From: Acidobacteriota bacterium
GTDB taxonomy: Bacteria > Acidobacteriota > Terriglobia > Terriglobales > Acidobacteriaceae
DNA: 64,000 nt
Direction: 5' to 3'
Assembly (NCBI GenBank): GCA_021792135.1
Contig: JAJYVF010000007.1
Span: 62,001-126,000 of the forward strand
This document shows positions 42,432 through 51,456 of the stretch, in pieces (the stretch's first letter is position 1; each line of letters starts with the position of its first letter). The position numbers and the translations under genes are program-made. Under the pieces are notes generated by a model, which searched no databases, was not told the origin of the DNA, and saw only the letters and a program-made list of their open reading frames with translations.

Positions 42432-43526
42432 TTGAGAGAGATGGCCATCGATTCCATTTTCCTGCTCGGCAAGTTTTCTCCCGGCGAACTGGGCTCATCG
42501 TACCAGCGCGCCTTCAACAAGATTGGTGTCCGAACGCAGGTATACAGCCCACGTGAATCGCGGGACCGCTTACCGTGGGTCATCAAAAACCGTGTGGCCC
42601 ACAGGCTAACCATCCAAAGCCACTGGATCAGGTCCCGCTCGCTCGTCAAGCTAAACAGGTGGATCGAGCGGAGCGTTCTGGAATCCGGTGCGCAGGTCTT
42701 TCTCTCTCTCACCCTTGAATTGATATCCGCCGAAACCCTGCGCAGAATCCGTTCTGCGGGTGTACACGTCGTCTGCTTTTATCCCGACAACCCTTTTCCG
42801 CCCAACTATGGCGCACGTCCGGAAACGCTCCCCGCTGCCCGGGAGGCGGATCTGTGCCTCATCTGGAGCGAACGCCTGGCGGGCAAGCTGAAGAATGCTG
42901 GTGTCCGCAATGCTGCATTTCTTCCTTTTGCATGGGATCCGGACGTTTTCCCTTATCAACATTCGCAGCCACAGGGAACCTGGCCGGGCGTCCTCTTCCT
43001 CGGCGGCTGGGATCGGGAACGGGAGCAGTTTCTGGAAGAAGTTGCCTCTCACGTACCTCTCCGCATCTACGGCCCCCCTTATTGGGGCACGCGAACCAGA
43101 CCCTCCAGCCGGGTTCGGCGCTGCTGGCAGGGGTCCGACCTCCGCCTGGCGGATGCTGCCCGGGTCATACGAGAATCGGCTGTCTGTCTGAATCTGCTGC
43201 GAACCCAGCACATCATAGACGGACAGCCAGACGGGCTGATCATGCGGAACTTCGAGGTGCCCGGAGCGGGGGGATTTCTGCTGTCCACGAGGAGTGGTGG
43301 CGCAACCACGCTGTTTCCGGAGGGGGATACAGGAGAGTATTTTTCCGATACGCGGGAATGCATCGAAAAGGCGAAGGCTTATATCGCAGACGAGCAGGCC
43401 CGGAGGTCACTCATCGAACGAGCCTATGCTGCGACTACTGCGCGCCACCTGTACACCGACCGCGCGTCCTGGATCCTCAAAAGATGCTCGACGATTGTTC
43501 CAGCAGGGATTAGCGTCGCGAACTAA
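42432..43526 (+). CDS. Glycosyltransferase, CgeB/spore-maturation-like family
   Basis: 364-aa cytoplasmic glycosyltransferase of the CgeB type (GT1-like C-terminal domain). The N-terminal domain opens SIFLLGKFSPGELGSSYQRAF; a middle stretch CFYPDNPFPPNYG and the C-terminal RNFEVPGAGGFLLSTRSG with LFPEGDTGEYF fit the family's sugar-nucleotide site. It lies between two decayed glycosyltransferase fragments and is bounded by a 12-base direct repeat. AT content rises at its edges. It probably adds a sugar in the exopolysaccharide made by the genes to the right; donor and acceptor are unknown. Confidence 0.85.
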   Translation: MREMAIDSIFLLGKFSPGELGSSYQRAFNKIGVRTQVYSPRESRDRLPWVIKNRVAHRLTIQSHWIRSRSLVKLNRWIERSVLESGAQVFLSLTLELISAETLRRIRSAGVHVVCFYPDNPFPPNYGARPETLPAAREADLCLIWSERLAGKLKNAGVRNAAFLPFAWDPDVFPYQHSQPQGTWPGVLFLGGWDREREQFLEEVASHVPLRIYGPPYWGTRTRPSSRVRRCWQGSDLRLADAARVIRESAVCLNLLRTQHIIDGQPDGLIMRNFEVPGAGGFLLSTRSGGATTLFPEGDTGEYFSDTRECIEKAKAYIADEQARRSLIERAYAATTARHLYTDRASWILKRCSTIVPAGISVAN

Positions 43527-43531
43527 TTTAA

Positions 43532-43762
43532 TTCCTCCTGCGCACGCCGGGTCATCAGTCGCTCTTCGACGAAGACCGGAGGGCCGTCTTCTTTTCCTCC
43601 CTCGGTGAGTGTGCGGGCAAGTGCCGTTTCTACCTCGGCCGGCCCGGCCTGCGCGACGTTATCGCTCGACGAGGCCGCGAGCGCGCAGTCCAGTCAGGGT
43701 ACGACAACGACACCCAATTCAGTCGGATTCTGAATCGCCTTGATGATTACAATGAGGATTAG
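43532..43762 (+). pseudogene. C-terminal remnant of a CgeB-like glycosyltransferase
   Basis: A frame without a start reads FLLRTPGHQSLFDEDRR, then ECAGKCRFYLGRPGLRDVIA, then GYDNDTQFSRILNRL to a stop. It aligns by eye with the end of the intact upstream enzyme (FLLSTRSG..., LFPEG, RECIEKAKAYIADEQARRSL). It begins exactly at the second copy of the 12-base direct repeat. So the locus once held a paralogue whose first two thirds are gone. Confidence 0.65.
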
Positions 43763-44011
43763 CTTTTCTGATCAGGATCGGTTGCCGATGAAACCGAAGC
43801 CATGCCGTTCGGCGAACGCGCCAATCGGATTCTCGACTGACTGAACCGTGTCTGCCCCGGCCTGACGACTCCAACTTCGATATGACGCGGACTCAGGGCA
43901 AGGTCGTCGCACGAAACTCTCTGGGTGAAGGCCGATTTAAGCACCATAATCGCACGAACATACAACGTGAGGATTGTCTGTGGCTGGACCAACACAATCC
44001 GGAGGAGCCAT
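43763..44011 (+). other. Decayed intergenic DNA before the GT2 gene
   Basis: No supported gene. Short open stretches such as SGSVADETEAMPFGERANRI read like protein but have no start and stop early. The last 20 bases contain GGAGGAG, the ribosome site of the GT2 gene. Confidence 0.4.
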
Positions 44012-45043
44012 ATGTCCCTTTCGATCGTAATGCCAACATATAACGGGATGAGGTACCTGAAGCAGGCGGTTGACTCCGTGCTGTCGCAGAGTTACCAGGG
44101 CTGGGAGCTGATCATCAGCGATGACGGATCGAAGGATGGGACTCGCGACTATTTACTGAGCCTTGAGGACCCACGCGTCAAAGTTCATTTCCAGACTGAA
44201 AACCTGGGTATCTTCGGCAATCTGAATTTTCTCTTGTCTCAGGCCCGTTACGAGATCACTCAAATCCTCTGCCAGGACGATTACCTTGTGGACAGCGGAG
44301 CGCTGGACCGGCTGCTAAGTGAATGGAGCCGGCTGCCGGACGCGGTAACGTTTCTGCGTTCGAATCATCGCCTGGACGTGCGGTCGAGGCTCGAACGATA
44401 TCAGGCTGCCGTCCTGCCCCCCGTCATCGCGCCTGAGCATTCCGATCTTCTGTTCTTCGTATTTGGGTGCATACCAGGAAATCTGTCGAATGTTTCCGTC
44501 CGCACGAGCGCGGTTGAGGGTGCCGGCTGGTTCCGGACAGACCTGCCCTATGCTGGGGATTTCGAATTCTGGAGCCGACTCGGCAGGTCATCTCCCTGGG
44601 CCCTCTCCAGATTTTCAGTGACCTGTGTGCGGCAGCATATCGCTCAGGCTTCCGTTACGCTGAATCTAAAGGGCGAAAAAATCTCACAACTCGGGACGGT
44701 TCTCGACATACTCTACAGGCGCCTCGTAGCTGAAGGTCATTCCCCACTCGCTCTGCGTTTCATGGCCGCTGTCGCATATATATCGCAGGAAAAACACAGG
44801 GGCGTGAAGGACCAGCTCAGCGGGAGGGGTCGTCAGTACCTGGCCTGCGTTGCCAAGGGTCTCGATCCATCCAGCTTTTCCTTCGGCAGCACCCTGGACT
44901 GGGGTATTTATTTTGCATCCCTCGGAGGACATCTCTTTACGGTTTCGGCAGCCAGACAGCTTCTCAAAGCACATAACAGAATTCTCTCCGCCGGGAAGGA
45001 GTCCAGCGCCTGTATTGCGCCTATGTGGGGGGGCTCGGAGTGA
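44012..45043 (+). CDS. Glycosyltransferase family 2
   Basis: 343-aa GT-A fold enzyme. The N-terminus SLSIVMPTYNGMRYLKQAV and VLSQSYQGWELIISDDGSK carry the nucleotide-binding Asp pair; a later QDDYLVD supplies the DXD-like metal site and DFEFWSRLG the likely catalytic base. The start at 44012 has GGAGGAG six bases before it; the frame is open upstream, but only in the decayed region. It is convergent with the GT4 gene, 13 bases from its stop. Likely builds the repeat unit of the exopolysaccharide. Confidence 0.9.
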   Translation: MSLSIVMPTYNGMRYLKQAVDSVLSQSYQGWELIISDDGSKDGTRDYLLSLEDPRVKVHFQTENLGIFGNLNFLLSQARYEITQILCQDDYLVDSGALDRLLSEWSRLPDAVTFLRSNHRLDVRSRLERYQAAVLPPVIAPEHSDLLFFVFGCIPGNLSNVSVRTSAVEGAGWFRTDLPYAGDFEFWSRLGRSSPWALSRFSVTCVRQHIAQASVTLNLKGEKISQLGTVLDILYRRLVAEGHSPLALRFMAAVAYISQEKHRGVKDQLSGRGRQYLACVAKGLDPSSFSFGSTLDWGIYFASLGGHLFTVSAARQLLKAHNRILSAGKESSACIAPMWGGSE

Positions 45044-45056
45044 TTCTGGTCCGGAA

Positions 45057-46310
45057 TCATGATGCAGGCGCACTCCCGACCAGGGATTGAGCGAACGCGG
45101 ACCAGCTTTCCCCATACTGATACCATCCACCGATGTGGCGGACGCGCTCCTGGGCTGCCTCACTCATCCTCTCCCGGAGGGGAGCATCGTCAGCAAGCTG
45201 CTGCAGTCTGGCGCCAATTGCCTGCGGAGATCGAATCGGGGTGAGAAAGCCCTCCACGCCATCGGCAAACAGATCCTCGCCACCCGTGTGATCGCTGCTG
45301 ATGAGAGGGCAGCCGCACGCCATCGCCTGGCCCTGAACGAGAGCCAGGCCTTCCTCAATTGAGGGAAGCACCATCACGTGACTGCTGCTGAACAGCGCGG
45401 GAAGCTGACCCTGCGGCACGTGCCCCATAAACTCGACGCCTTCCTGCGGTAGACCTGAGAGAATCTGGCGAAATTCCGGCGCCACACTGCCCACAATTCT
45501 GAGTCGCTTCCGCGGGTGCTTCAACTGGCGATAGCCTTCCAGCAGGTAGGGCACTCCTTTGCGCAGATTCACGCTCCCCACAAAGAGCACTTCGAACCGA
45601 TCCGGCATTGGTTCGCCGGTGCGACGAAAGCGTTCGAGTCGCACGCCGTATGGGATTTTGTAAACCTTCTCCGCTGGCACACCCATTTCCACAAACGAGC
45701 GCCGCGCAAACTCGGAAGGAACGACAATCGCATCGGCCTCCTCGTACTCTGTTTCTTCTCGCGCGATGATCCGCGGATCACAGATGACTCGCTCGATTCC
45801 CCAGCGCTTGTACTCCTCTCCGACGATTCGATCCTGATAGCGAATATGGGAGGACCCGCGATCGCAAATGTATTTTGCTCCCCTTTCCTGAGCGCGCCTG
45901 CCGCTCAGCACGCCAGATCCCGAGAGTGCGACATAAACATCGCAGGAGGGCATGGTGTTTGCCACCCAGTGATCAAAGGTCCGAAACATCACCGACGTGA
46001 TATCCCTGTTCAGACCGGCAGGGATACCCCACATTCGCCCGACAAGCAACTGCGGAGTATGAACCCATGGAAACGTGCGCACTTTTTCCAGCGCAATTCC
46101 CTCCCGTCGCAGCCGTTTCCAGGGAAAAGTGGAGTAAATGCATTTCAGGGAGCCGCGACCCTCCAGCTCGCGGGCCAGATCGAAGTGGTGAAAGACACCG
46201 GCGACCGCCTGGACCACTTCAAGGCTAACGTCTCCCCGCGAATCCTGTGCGGTGTTCTCCAAATTGTGCCTTCTGTGTCGAGATGGATTCAGCGGGGGGA
46301 GCTGGTTCAT
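45057..46310 (-). CDS. Glycosyltransferase family 4
   Basis: 417-aa GT-B enzyme. The N-terminal half has VVQAVAGVFHHFDLARELEGRG. The C-terminal donor site has VLFVGSVNLRKGVPYLLEGY and the catalytic EX7E motif in PSIEEGLALVQGQAMACG. About 25 residues before the homologous part are unusual and a later start is possible. It is the last gene of the minus-strand exopolysaccharide run, 12 bases after the polymerase gene. Confidence 0.92.
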   Translation of the reverse strand: MNQLPPLNPSRHRRHNLENTAQDSRGDVSLEVVQAVAGVFHHFDLARELEGRGSLKCIYSTFPWKRLRREGIALEKVRTFPWVHTPQLLVGRMWGIPAGLNRDITSVMFRTFDHWVANTMPSCDVYVALSGSGVLSGRRAQERGAKYICDRGSSHIRYQDRIVGEEYKRWGIERVICDPRIIAREETEYEEADAIVVPSEFARRSFVEMGVPAEKVYKIPYGVRLERFRRTGEPMPDRFEVLFVGSVNLRKGVPYLLEGYRQLKHPRKRLRIVGSVAPEFRQILSGLPQEGVEFMGHVPQGQLPALFSSSHVMVLPSIEEGLALVQGQAMACGCPLISSDHTGGEDLFADGVEGFLTPIRSPQAIGARLQQLADDAPLRERMSEAAQERVRHIGGWYQYGESWSAFAQSLVGSAPAS

Positions 46311-46322
46311 ACCCGACAGCTT

Positions 46323-47861
46323 TCAGCTAACCGGATCCGCAAGTTCCCCTGCCGGTAACTGAGAAATGAGGTTGCGTTGTCGACGATTACGGGACCGGTC
46401 GCCCCTGACCGGAATGTATCTCACGATCCCCCCCAACACCCAGGAGACCAAGATCAGCTGGAGGGGTGTTTTCGTCATGAGGACGATATTACTCCCCATG
46501 GTCATTGCTCCAAACTCAAACGCCAACGTTACTGCTGCCACAGTTCCCCAGGGCCGGCTGATATCGAACATGCTTTCGAAAACAACAAGAACGAAGGGCA
46601 TACCGACCATCGGAAACAGGATGGCGCTCAGCCATCCGAACGCTCCGTAGGCGTCCGCCACGGAGGTGATTGTGGAGAATGTGGTACCTTCTATGTCCGC
46701 GTGCTCCAGGCCGTCGATTTGTCCAAGATACGCGTCGGAGCCGAAATCCGGTTTGTCTTTGAAAAGAAAATGCGGAACCTGGCTGAGCACATCCATCTTC
46801 ACCGACTTGAAGCCGTAGTGAAATCCCGTGGAACACGCGTTGATCAGCGCGCTGTCAGGAGCGATCAGGGCAAACCTGTTGAGGGTCTCCGTACCGGGGC
46901 GGCTAAAGTAGCTCCCTGCCCTTTCATTTTGCACAGTGGTCGCCGAAATCGCAGTTCTGATCGCGCTCCATTGGCCGGGGGCTGCGAGGAGATGACCGAA
47001 CATCTTCGACGCCTCCTCTCGGAAACTGCCTGACCCCCGAAACTGGCGCACGTAGAGGTAGTAAGGCGAGATGAAGACGAAGAACACGAAGATCGTAGCG
47101 GCGATAGCGGCATAATGCCGACGCCGCAGCCTGTATCCGCGGATATAGCAGGTGACTAATATGATCAGAGCGGGTGTGGCGAACCCGCCTCGCCCTGCAG
47201 TCACGAAGCCCATGAATGCCATTCCAAGCACCGGCCAGAGCGCCATCCATCCAAAGCTATGACGCCCCTCTGTACTCCGGATGCGATGATCGAGTGCGAT
47301 GACCAGCGAGAACGGCAGCAGATTCCTAAGAAGAACCGCTAAGCCGTGTGCAGAGGATTGGGCGGCGTCCGGACCGGCAAGGTTCAGAGATGTGAATAGA
47401 ATGGTTGCCGGCAACCCGAGGCCGAGCGAGATGACATACAGCACTTTGGACTGACCGGATGTGACTGGCTCGACAGGCCGCGGAAGACGCAGCCGTATCC
47501 ACCCGAAGAGGAACACGCCCACCATCAGCGACAGGTAGAAAACGGTGTACACCGTGATGGTCAGGTTGGGAACCAGGAGGCCCTGGTCCGCGCGTTCGAA
47601 CAGGAAGAGCTTCGCGAACTGACCAATGATGAGGCCGTTCAGGGCGAAGACGCTGAAGGCGATGCCGCTGATGGTGCTGAGTCCGCCCAGCAGGTTGTAG
47701 ATGATCCCCGCCGCGGCCAGGGCGGTGGCCACCATGGCCACGAAATACAGATTCGTCCCGGTTGCCAACTCACCGGCGGCCACCAGGAGAGCGATGGCGA
47801 ATAAAAGAATCAGCGGAATTTTGTGCGCCCGGGCCATGTCTATGGATTGAATCGTATCCAT
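46323..47861 (-). CDS. Wzy-like oligosaccharide repeat-unit polymerase
   Basis: 512-aa membrane protein with about 12 helices and a long periplasmic loop (YVRQFRGSGSFREEASKMF to FKDKPDFGSDAYL), the layout of O-antigen and exopolysaccharide polymerases. Sequence is poorly conserved in this family, so the call rests on topology and position between export and glycosyltransferase genes. Its gene is 21 bases from the Wza-like gene. A Wzx flippase would be needed and is not in the window. Confidence 0.82.
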   Translation of the reverse strand: MDTIQSIDMARAHKIPLILLFAIALLVAAGELATGTNLYFVAMVATALAAAGIIYNLLGGLSTISGIAFSVFALNGLIIGQFAKLFLFERADQGLLVPNLTITVYTVFYLSLMVGVFLFGWIRLRLPRPVEPVTSGQSKVLYVISLGLGLPATILFTSLNLAGPDAAQSSAHGLAVLLRNLLPFSLVIALDHRIRSTEGRHSFGWMALWPVLGMAFMGFVTAGRGGFATPALIILVTCYIRGYRLRRRHYAAIAATIFVFFVFISPYYLYVRQFRGSGSFREEASKMFGHLLAAPGQWSAIRTAISATTVQNERAGSYFSRPGTETLNRFALIAPDSALINACSTGFHYGFKSVKMDVLSQVPHFLFKDKPDFGSDAYLGQIDGLEHADIEGTTFSTITSVADAYGAFGWLSAILFPMVGMPFVLVVFESMFDISRPWGTVAAVTLAFEFGAMTMGSNIVLMTKTPLQLILVSWVLGGIVRYIPVRGDRSRNRRQRNLISQLPAGELADPVS

Positions 47862-47882
47862 TCTGTGAATCGCGACCAGCCG

Positions 47883-48929
47883 TCAGGGGTGCAGGATATA
47901 GCCGAGGCTGGTCGCGGCATAGACGGCCTGCTGTGGTCCGCCGCCGGAAATGACCGATTTGAAGCCGTTTCGGGGGATATAGAGAATGTCGTCGGAGGCC
48001 AGCGCGACGTCTTTCTCCTTGCCATCGAGCACCTTCTTCAGATCGAGCATGATCTCCACTCGCTGATGATCGGGGGTCGTGCGAATGATCATGCTCTTTG
48101 AGAGCGCCGCGGCATAGAGCAGGCCGCCGGAGACGGAGATCGCGCGCACTACGGTGACCGGCGTGTTGCTCGACAGCGGAATCGCCTGCGGCGTCTTCAC
48201 CTCGCCAACAACGTAAACATTGCCCACCTTCGGAATGACGACAGTATCGCCGGGAAGCAGCGGTATGTTGCTCGCAGCGCTCGTGCTCGGGTCGTTGCCC
48301 AGCTCGACCGTAATGGGCTTGGGGTCACCGACGCGACGGATGGTAATGGCATGGCTGGCCAGTGGTGTAAATCCGCCGCAGGCCGAGATGACGTCCATGA
48401 GGCGAAGGTCGCTGTAGGCCGGGATGGGCGCCGGCTTCTCGACTTCTCCAAGGACTGTAATCACCTGAGTCGGGGACTGGACCAGTTCCACGCTCACCTG
48501 CGGGTTGACCAGGATTTCCTTTTCCTTCAGCTGCTTCTCGAGATAGAGGGAAACCTGGGAGGGGGTCATGCCGGCCAGCCGGACTGTTCCCAGGTAAGGC
48601 AGCACGATCTCGCCCTGGGCGCCGAGCTTAACACCCCCGATTGCCGTTGTGGTCAGTTCCGGGGCGCCGTAAGTGGCGATCGAAATCATGTCTCCGGGCT
48701 GGAATTTTACGTTGGCGTACTGCGCCTTCATGGCTGACGCGGGCGCACCCGCAGCAGGGGTTTGCGATGTGACCGCGGGGCCAGCATACTGCGCTGCTGC
48801 GACGGCACAACCCAGCGTGAGGCTCAGGCACGCCGCGATGAGGTGACGAACTGATTTCCCGGCCACAGGCTTCCTGTCAGCGACTCCGGGGCCGCTTCGC
48901 CGGCAAGCGGAACTATTTGCCATATTCAT
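47883..48929 (-). CDS. Polysaccharide export outer-membrane protein, Wza-like
   Basis: 348 aa. An N-terminal signal sequence (HLIAACLSLTLGCAVAAA) is followed by the Poly_export domain (FQPGDMISIATYGAPELTT, VLPYLGTVRLAGMTPSQV) and two SLBB-like domains (ITVLGEVEKPAPIPAYSD, VYVVGEVKTPQAIPLSS). It forms the outer-membrane channel for the polymer. It overlaps the autokinase gene by 17 bases, so both are translated together. A lipobox-like LTLGC is present, and a lipid anchor is possible. Confidence 0.93.
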   Translation of the reverse strand: MNMANSSACRRSGPGVADRKPVAGKSVRHLIAACLSLTLGCAVAAAQYAGPAVTSQTPAAGAPASAMKAQYANVKFQPGDMISIATYGAPELTTTAIGGVKLGAQGEIVLPYLGTVRLAGMTPSQVSLYLEKQLKEKEILVNPQVSVELVQSPTQVITVLGEVEKPAPIPAYSDLRLMDVISACGGFTPLASHAITIRRVGDPKPITVELGNDPSTSAASNIPLLPGDTVVIPKVGNVYVVGEVKTPQAIPLSSNTPVTVVRAISVSGGLLYAAALSKSMIIRTTPDHQRVEIMLDLKKVLDGKEKDVALASDDILYIPRNGFKSVISGGGPQQAVYAATSLGYILHP

Positions 48930-51099
48930 AGGTGTAATAGCCCAGATAGCCGTAGTATTCGGGCAGCGACGAATCCACTCCGTTGAAGACGAACCCGTAG
49001 ATCTTCACATCGAGGTCGCGAAGGATCTCCGCCGCGCGTCCCAGCATGCGGCGCGTGCAGTATCCCTGGCGGATGACCAGCACCATACCGTCGGCCTGCG
49101 CCGCGACGATGGCCGGATCGGTGACGGACAAGACCGGCGGGGTATCGAAGATCACGTAGTCGTACTTTTCGCGCAGCTCCCGCACAACCTCGATCATCTG
49201 GTCCGAGGCCAGCAGGTCGGCCGGCAGAGGAGGAACCGTGCCGGATGGAATCACGTCCAGCGTGGTAAGAATCTCGTGCGTCTGCGTTACTTCGCTCAGC
49301 GTGTGATAGCCGGTTAGGACTTCGGAAAGGCCCCGGCCGCCCTCCATGCGGAGGCGTTTGTAGACTGATGGCCGCCGCATATCGGTGTCCACCAGCGCAA
49401 CCCTCTTTCCGCCCTGGGCGAGAACGGCCGCCATATTCACGGATACGGTGGATTTGCCTTCCGCCGGCTGGCAGCTTGTTACGGCGATGACTTTTGACTC
49501 GCGCGAGGTGCTCGACAACCGCATTGAGGTTCGCAGCGCGCGGAATGACTCCGAAAATGGCGAACGCGGATCCCGCAGCAGCTCCGGTCCGCCCACCCAC
49601 TCCACATCGCTCTGCCTGGTCTTCCAGCTGCTTTGTGGAATCATCGCCAGAGATGGCAAACCCAGGATCTCCTGGACATCGTGGACATCGCGCAGGCGGG
49701 TATCCATTTTCTCGAGCAGCAGCGCGAGCGCCATGCCGCCAAAGGCACCAAACAGGAGTCCGATCTCCGCCATCTCCGTCAGAGGCATGCTGGAAGGTTT
49801 TGTCGGGACCGATGCGAGATCGACGATATTGATGTCGGCTGCGTCCAGCCCCGCATCCACGGCAGCCTCGCGGAGCCGGCCAACGATGCTCTCGTACATG
49901 CGCCGATTCGAGTCGTATTCCTGGCTCAGCAGCATGTACTGCACGAGATCGTCGCGCTGCCCATAGATATCCCGGAGCTGGTTATCGAGATTATCCTTCG
50001 CCTGATTCTCGGCGGTTTCAGCGAGATCAAAGGAATCCTTTGCTTGTGCCAGAACGCGCTGCTGCTGGTCCTCGATCTGGCGGCTGAGGCTGCGGCTCTG
50101 TGCCTGCAGCTGCTCGACCTGCGGATACTTTGGGCCATAGACGGGCGCCAGGCGGGCCAGTTCCGCCTCGACCCCGGCCCGCTGCGCGCGCAGATTGCCA
50201 AGGAGACCACCCGGACCGTCGGAACCCAGTGGCGATGCGCTGTTCTCCATAATCTGGTCGGGCGGCAGAGAACTCAGGATCCGATAGCGGGCTTCGGTAA
50301 CCACGCGCTGCTCGGTAGCGTCGGACAGGCCCTTTTCAAGATTTGCCATCTGCTGTACGACCAGGCTGTGGTCGGGATCGAGGGCCATGACTCCCAGCTT
50401 TCGCTGGAGGTCCACCATTTTGTCCTGCGAGTTCTGCACAACCGAGCGCAGGTCGTCCATCTGCCCGGTGAGCCACTTGCTCACCTGCTGCGTGGTGCTG
50501 TAGTGGGAGATGAAGTTGTTCTCGATGAACTGATTCTCCAGAGCATTGACGATGCTCGCCGACAGCTGGGGAGAGGGACTCTGGTACGAGATGGTCACCA
50601 TCTGGGTGCGGGGAACACGGGAAACGACGAGGCCGCCGCGCAGGATCCTTACGACGGCGGCCTGAACCGCGGGGTCATCCAGACTGGCGTGGAGCAGGGG
50701 GGAATTTCCGGACCCGCCGAAGGGCCAGTGGCCGCGGCCCAGAAAATCCGGGTTGTCCTGAAGTTTAAGACTGCGAGCCACTGCTGTCAGAAGCTTATGG
50801 CTATTCAGAATGCGGATATCGCTCTCAATGACCACATCAAGCGAACTGTCTGTACCCAGAACAGACGACAGTGACTCCTTGAGGTCGGAGGCCGAACCCG
50901 GCTGGATCTGAAGCTCTCCAGTGGCCATGTACCGCTTGCCGTGATGGATTCCGAGAGCAAAGGCGAGCACTGCGGAGCCCAGAGCCGCAGCCAGCAGAAG
51001 AAGACGCCTCTTGCGGATGACAATCCACAGATCGGCAAGCGAAAGATCCTTCGCCTCCGGACCGGGGGTCACGACTTTGCCGCGAATCGAGTGTTGCAC
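48913..51099 (-). CDS. Polysaccharide copolymerase fused to tyrosine autokinase (Wzc-like)
   Basis: 728 aa. Wzz domain with two membrane helices flanks a long periplasmic coiled coil (about 60-420). The BY-kinase domain has Walker A SCQPAEGKSTVSVNMA near 540-555, Walker A' VALVDTDMRRPS near 568, and Walker B VIFDTPPVL. The C-terminal tail holds a tyrosine cluster (EYYGYLGYYTYEYGK) for autophosphorylation, which controls polymer length and export. GTG start; the first gene of the unit, behind a good promoter. Confidence 0.95.
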   Translation of the reverse strand: MQHSIRGKVVTPGPEAKDLSLADLWIVIRKRRLLLLAAALGSAVLAFALGIHHGKRYMATGELQIQPGSASDLKESLSSVLGTDSSLDVVIESDIRILNSHKLLTAVARSLKLQDNPDFLGRGHWPFGGSGNSPLLHASLDDPAVQAAVVRILRGGLVVSRVPRTQMVTISYQSPSPQLSASIVNALENQFIENNFISHYSTTQQVSKWLTGQMDDLRSVVQNSQDKMVDLQRKLGVMALDPDHSLVVQQMANLEKGLSDATEQRVVTEARYRILSSLPPDQIMENSASPLGSDGPGGLLGNLRAQRAGVEAELARLAPVYGPKYPQVEQLQAQSRSLSRQIEDQQQRVLAQAKDSFDLAETAENQAKDNLDNQLRDIYGQRDDLVQYMLLSQEYDSNRRMYESIVGRLREAAVDAGLDAADINIVDLASVPTKPSSMPLTEMAEIGLLFGAFGGMALALLLEKMDTRLRDVHDVQEILGLPSLAMIPQSSWKTRQSDVEWVGGPELLRDPRSPFSESFRALRTSMRLSSTSRESKVIAVTSCQPAEGKSTVSVNMAAVLAQGGKRVALVDTDMRRPSVYKRLRMEGGRGLSEVLTGYHTLSEVTQTHEILTTLDVIPSGTVPPLPADLLASDQMIEVVRELREKYDYVIFDTPPVLSVTDPAIVAAQADGMVLVIRQGYCTRRMLGRAAEILRDLDVKIYGFVFNGVDSSLPEYYGYLGYYTYEYGK

Positions 51100-51303
51100 C
51101 TAACCTCACCGTGTTCAGGATCCCGGGCAGGACTCCAGTTTCATTGAGGACCTTGGTCGTGAACGCCGCCTTGTGATGACGGGCCAATGGCGGCCTTGCG
51201 AGAGCAGAGGGATTTTCCTGGAAAGACCCCGGAAGCGAACCACAGCGGGTGCGAGAGTAACCAGGCACCCCCGGTATTCCACTCTGCTGTTAAACGTGAC
51301 TTA
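51100..51303 (-). other. Long structured leader of the exopolysaccharide unit
   Basis: About 200 bases between the likely promoter and the autokinase start. A hairpin GGGTGC/GCACCC (51247-51270) has the loop sequence GAGAGTAACC on the plus strand, and an outer stem AGCAGAG/CTCTGCT can close around it. No gene is visible. It could be a regulatory RNA leader. Confidence 0.5.
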
Positions 51304-51332
51304 AGTGTACCGCTCCATGTATTGGCGGTCAA
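51304..51332 (-). promoter_or_regulatory. Sigma-70-type promoter for the exopolysaccharide unit
   Basis: On the minus strand TTGACC (51332-51327), a spacer of exactly 17 bases, and TACACT (51309-51304). The surrounding DNA is AT-rich compared with the genes. It would start transcription about 200 bases before the autokinase gene. Confidence 0.65.
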
Positions 51333-51456
51333 CTAAAGACCAATAATTTTGAGGCAAATACACGCAGCCTCTGAATCCGGCGGTGGGTACCCTGGTAATC
51401 CTGCCGAGAAAGCTGTCGCCGTTGACAAACGGCGAATTCTGGCCTGTTCACCAACT

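Noticed and set aside
51100-51303. GEMM (c-di-GMP-I) riboswitch before the autokinase
   Set aside because: The leader is structured, but the conserved GEMM core with its GNRA tetraloop and receptor could not be found.
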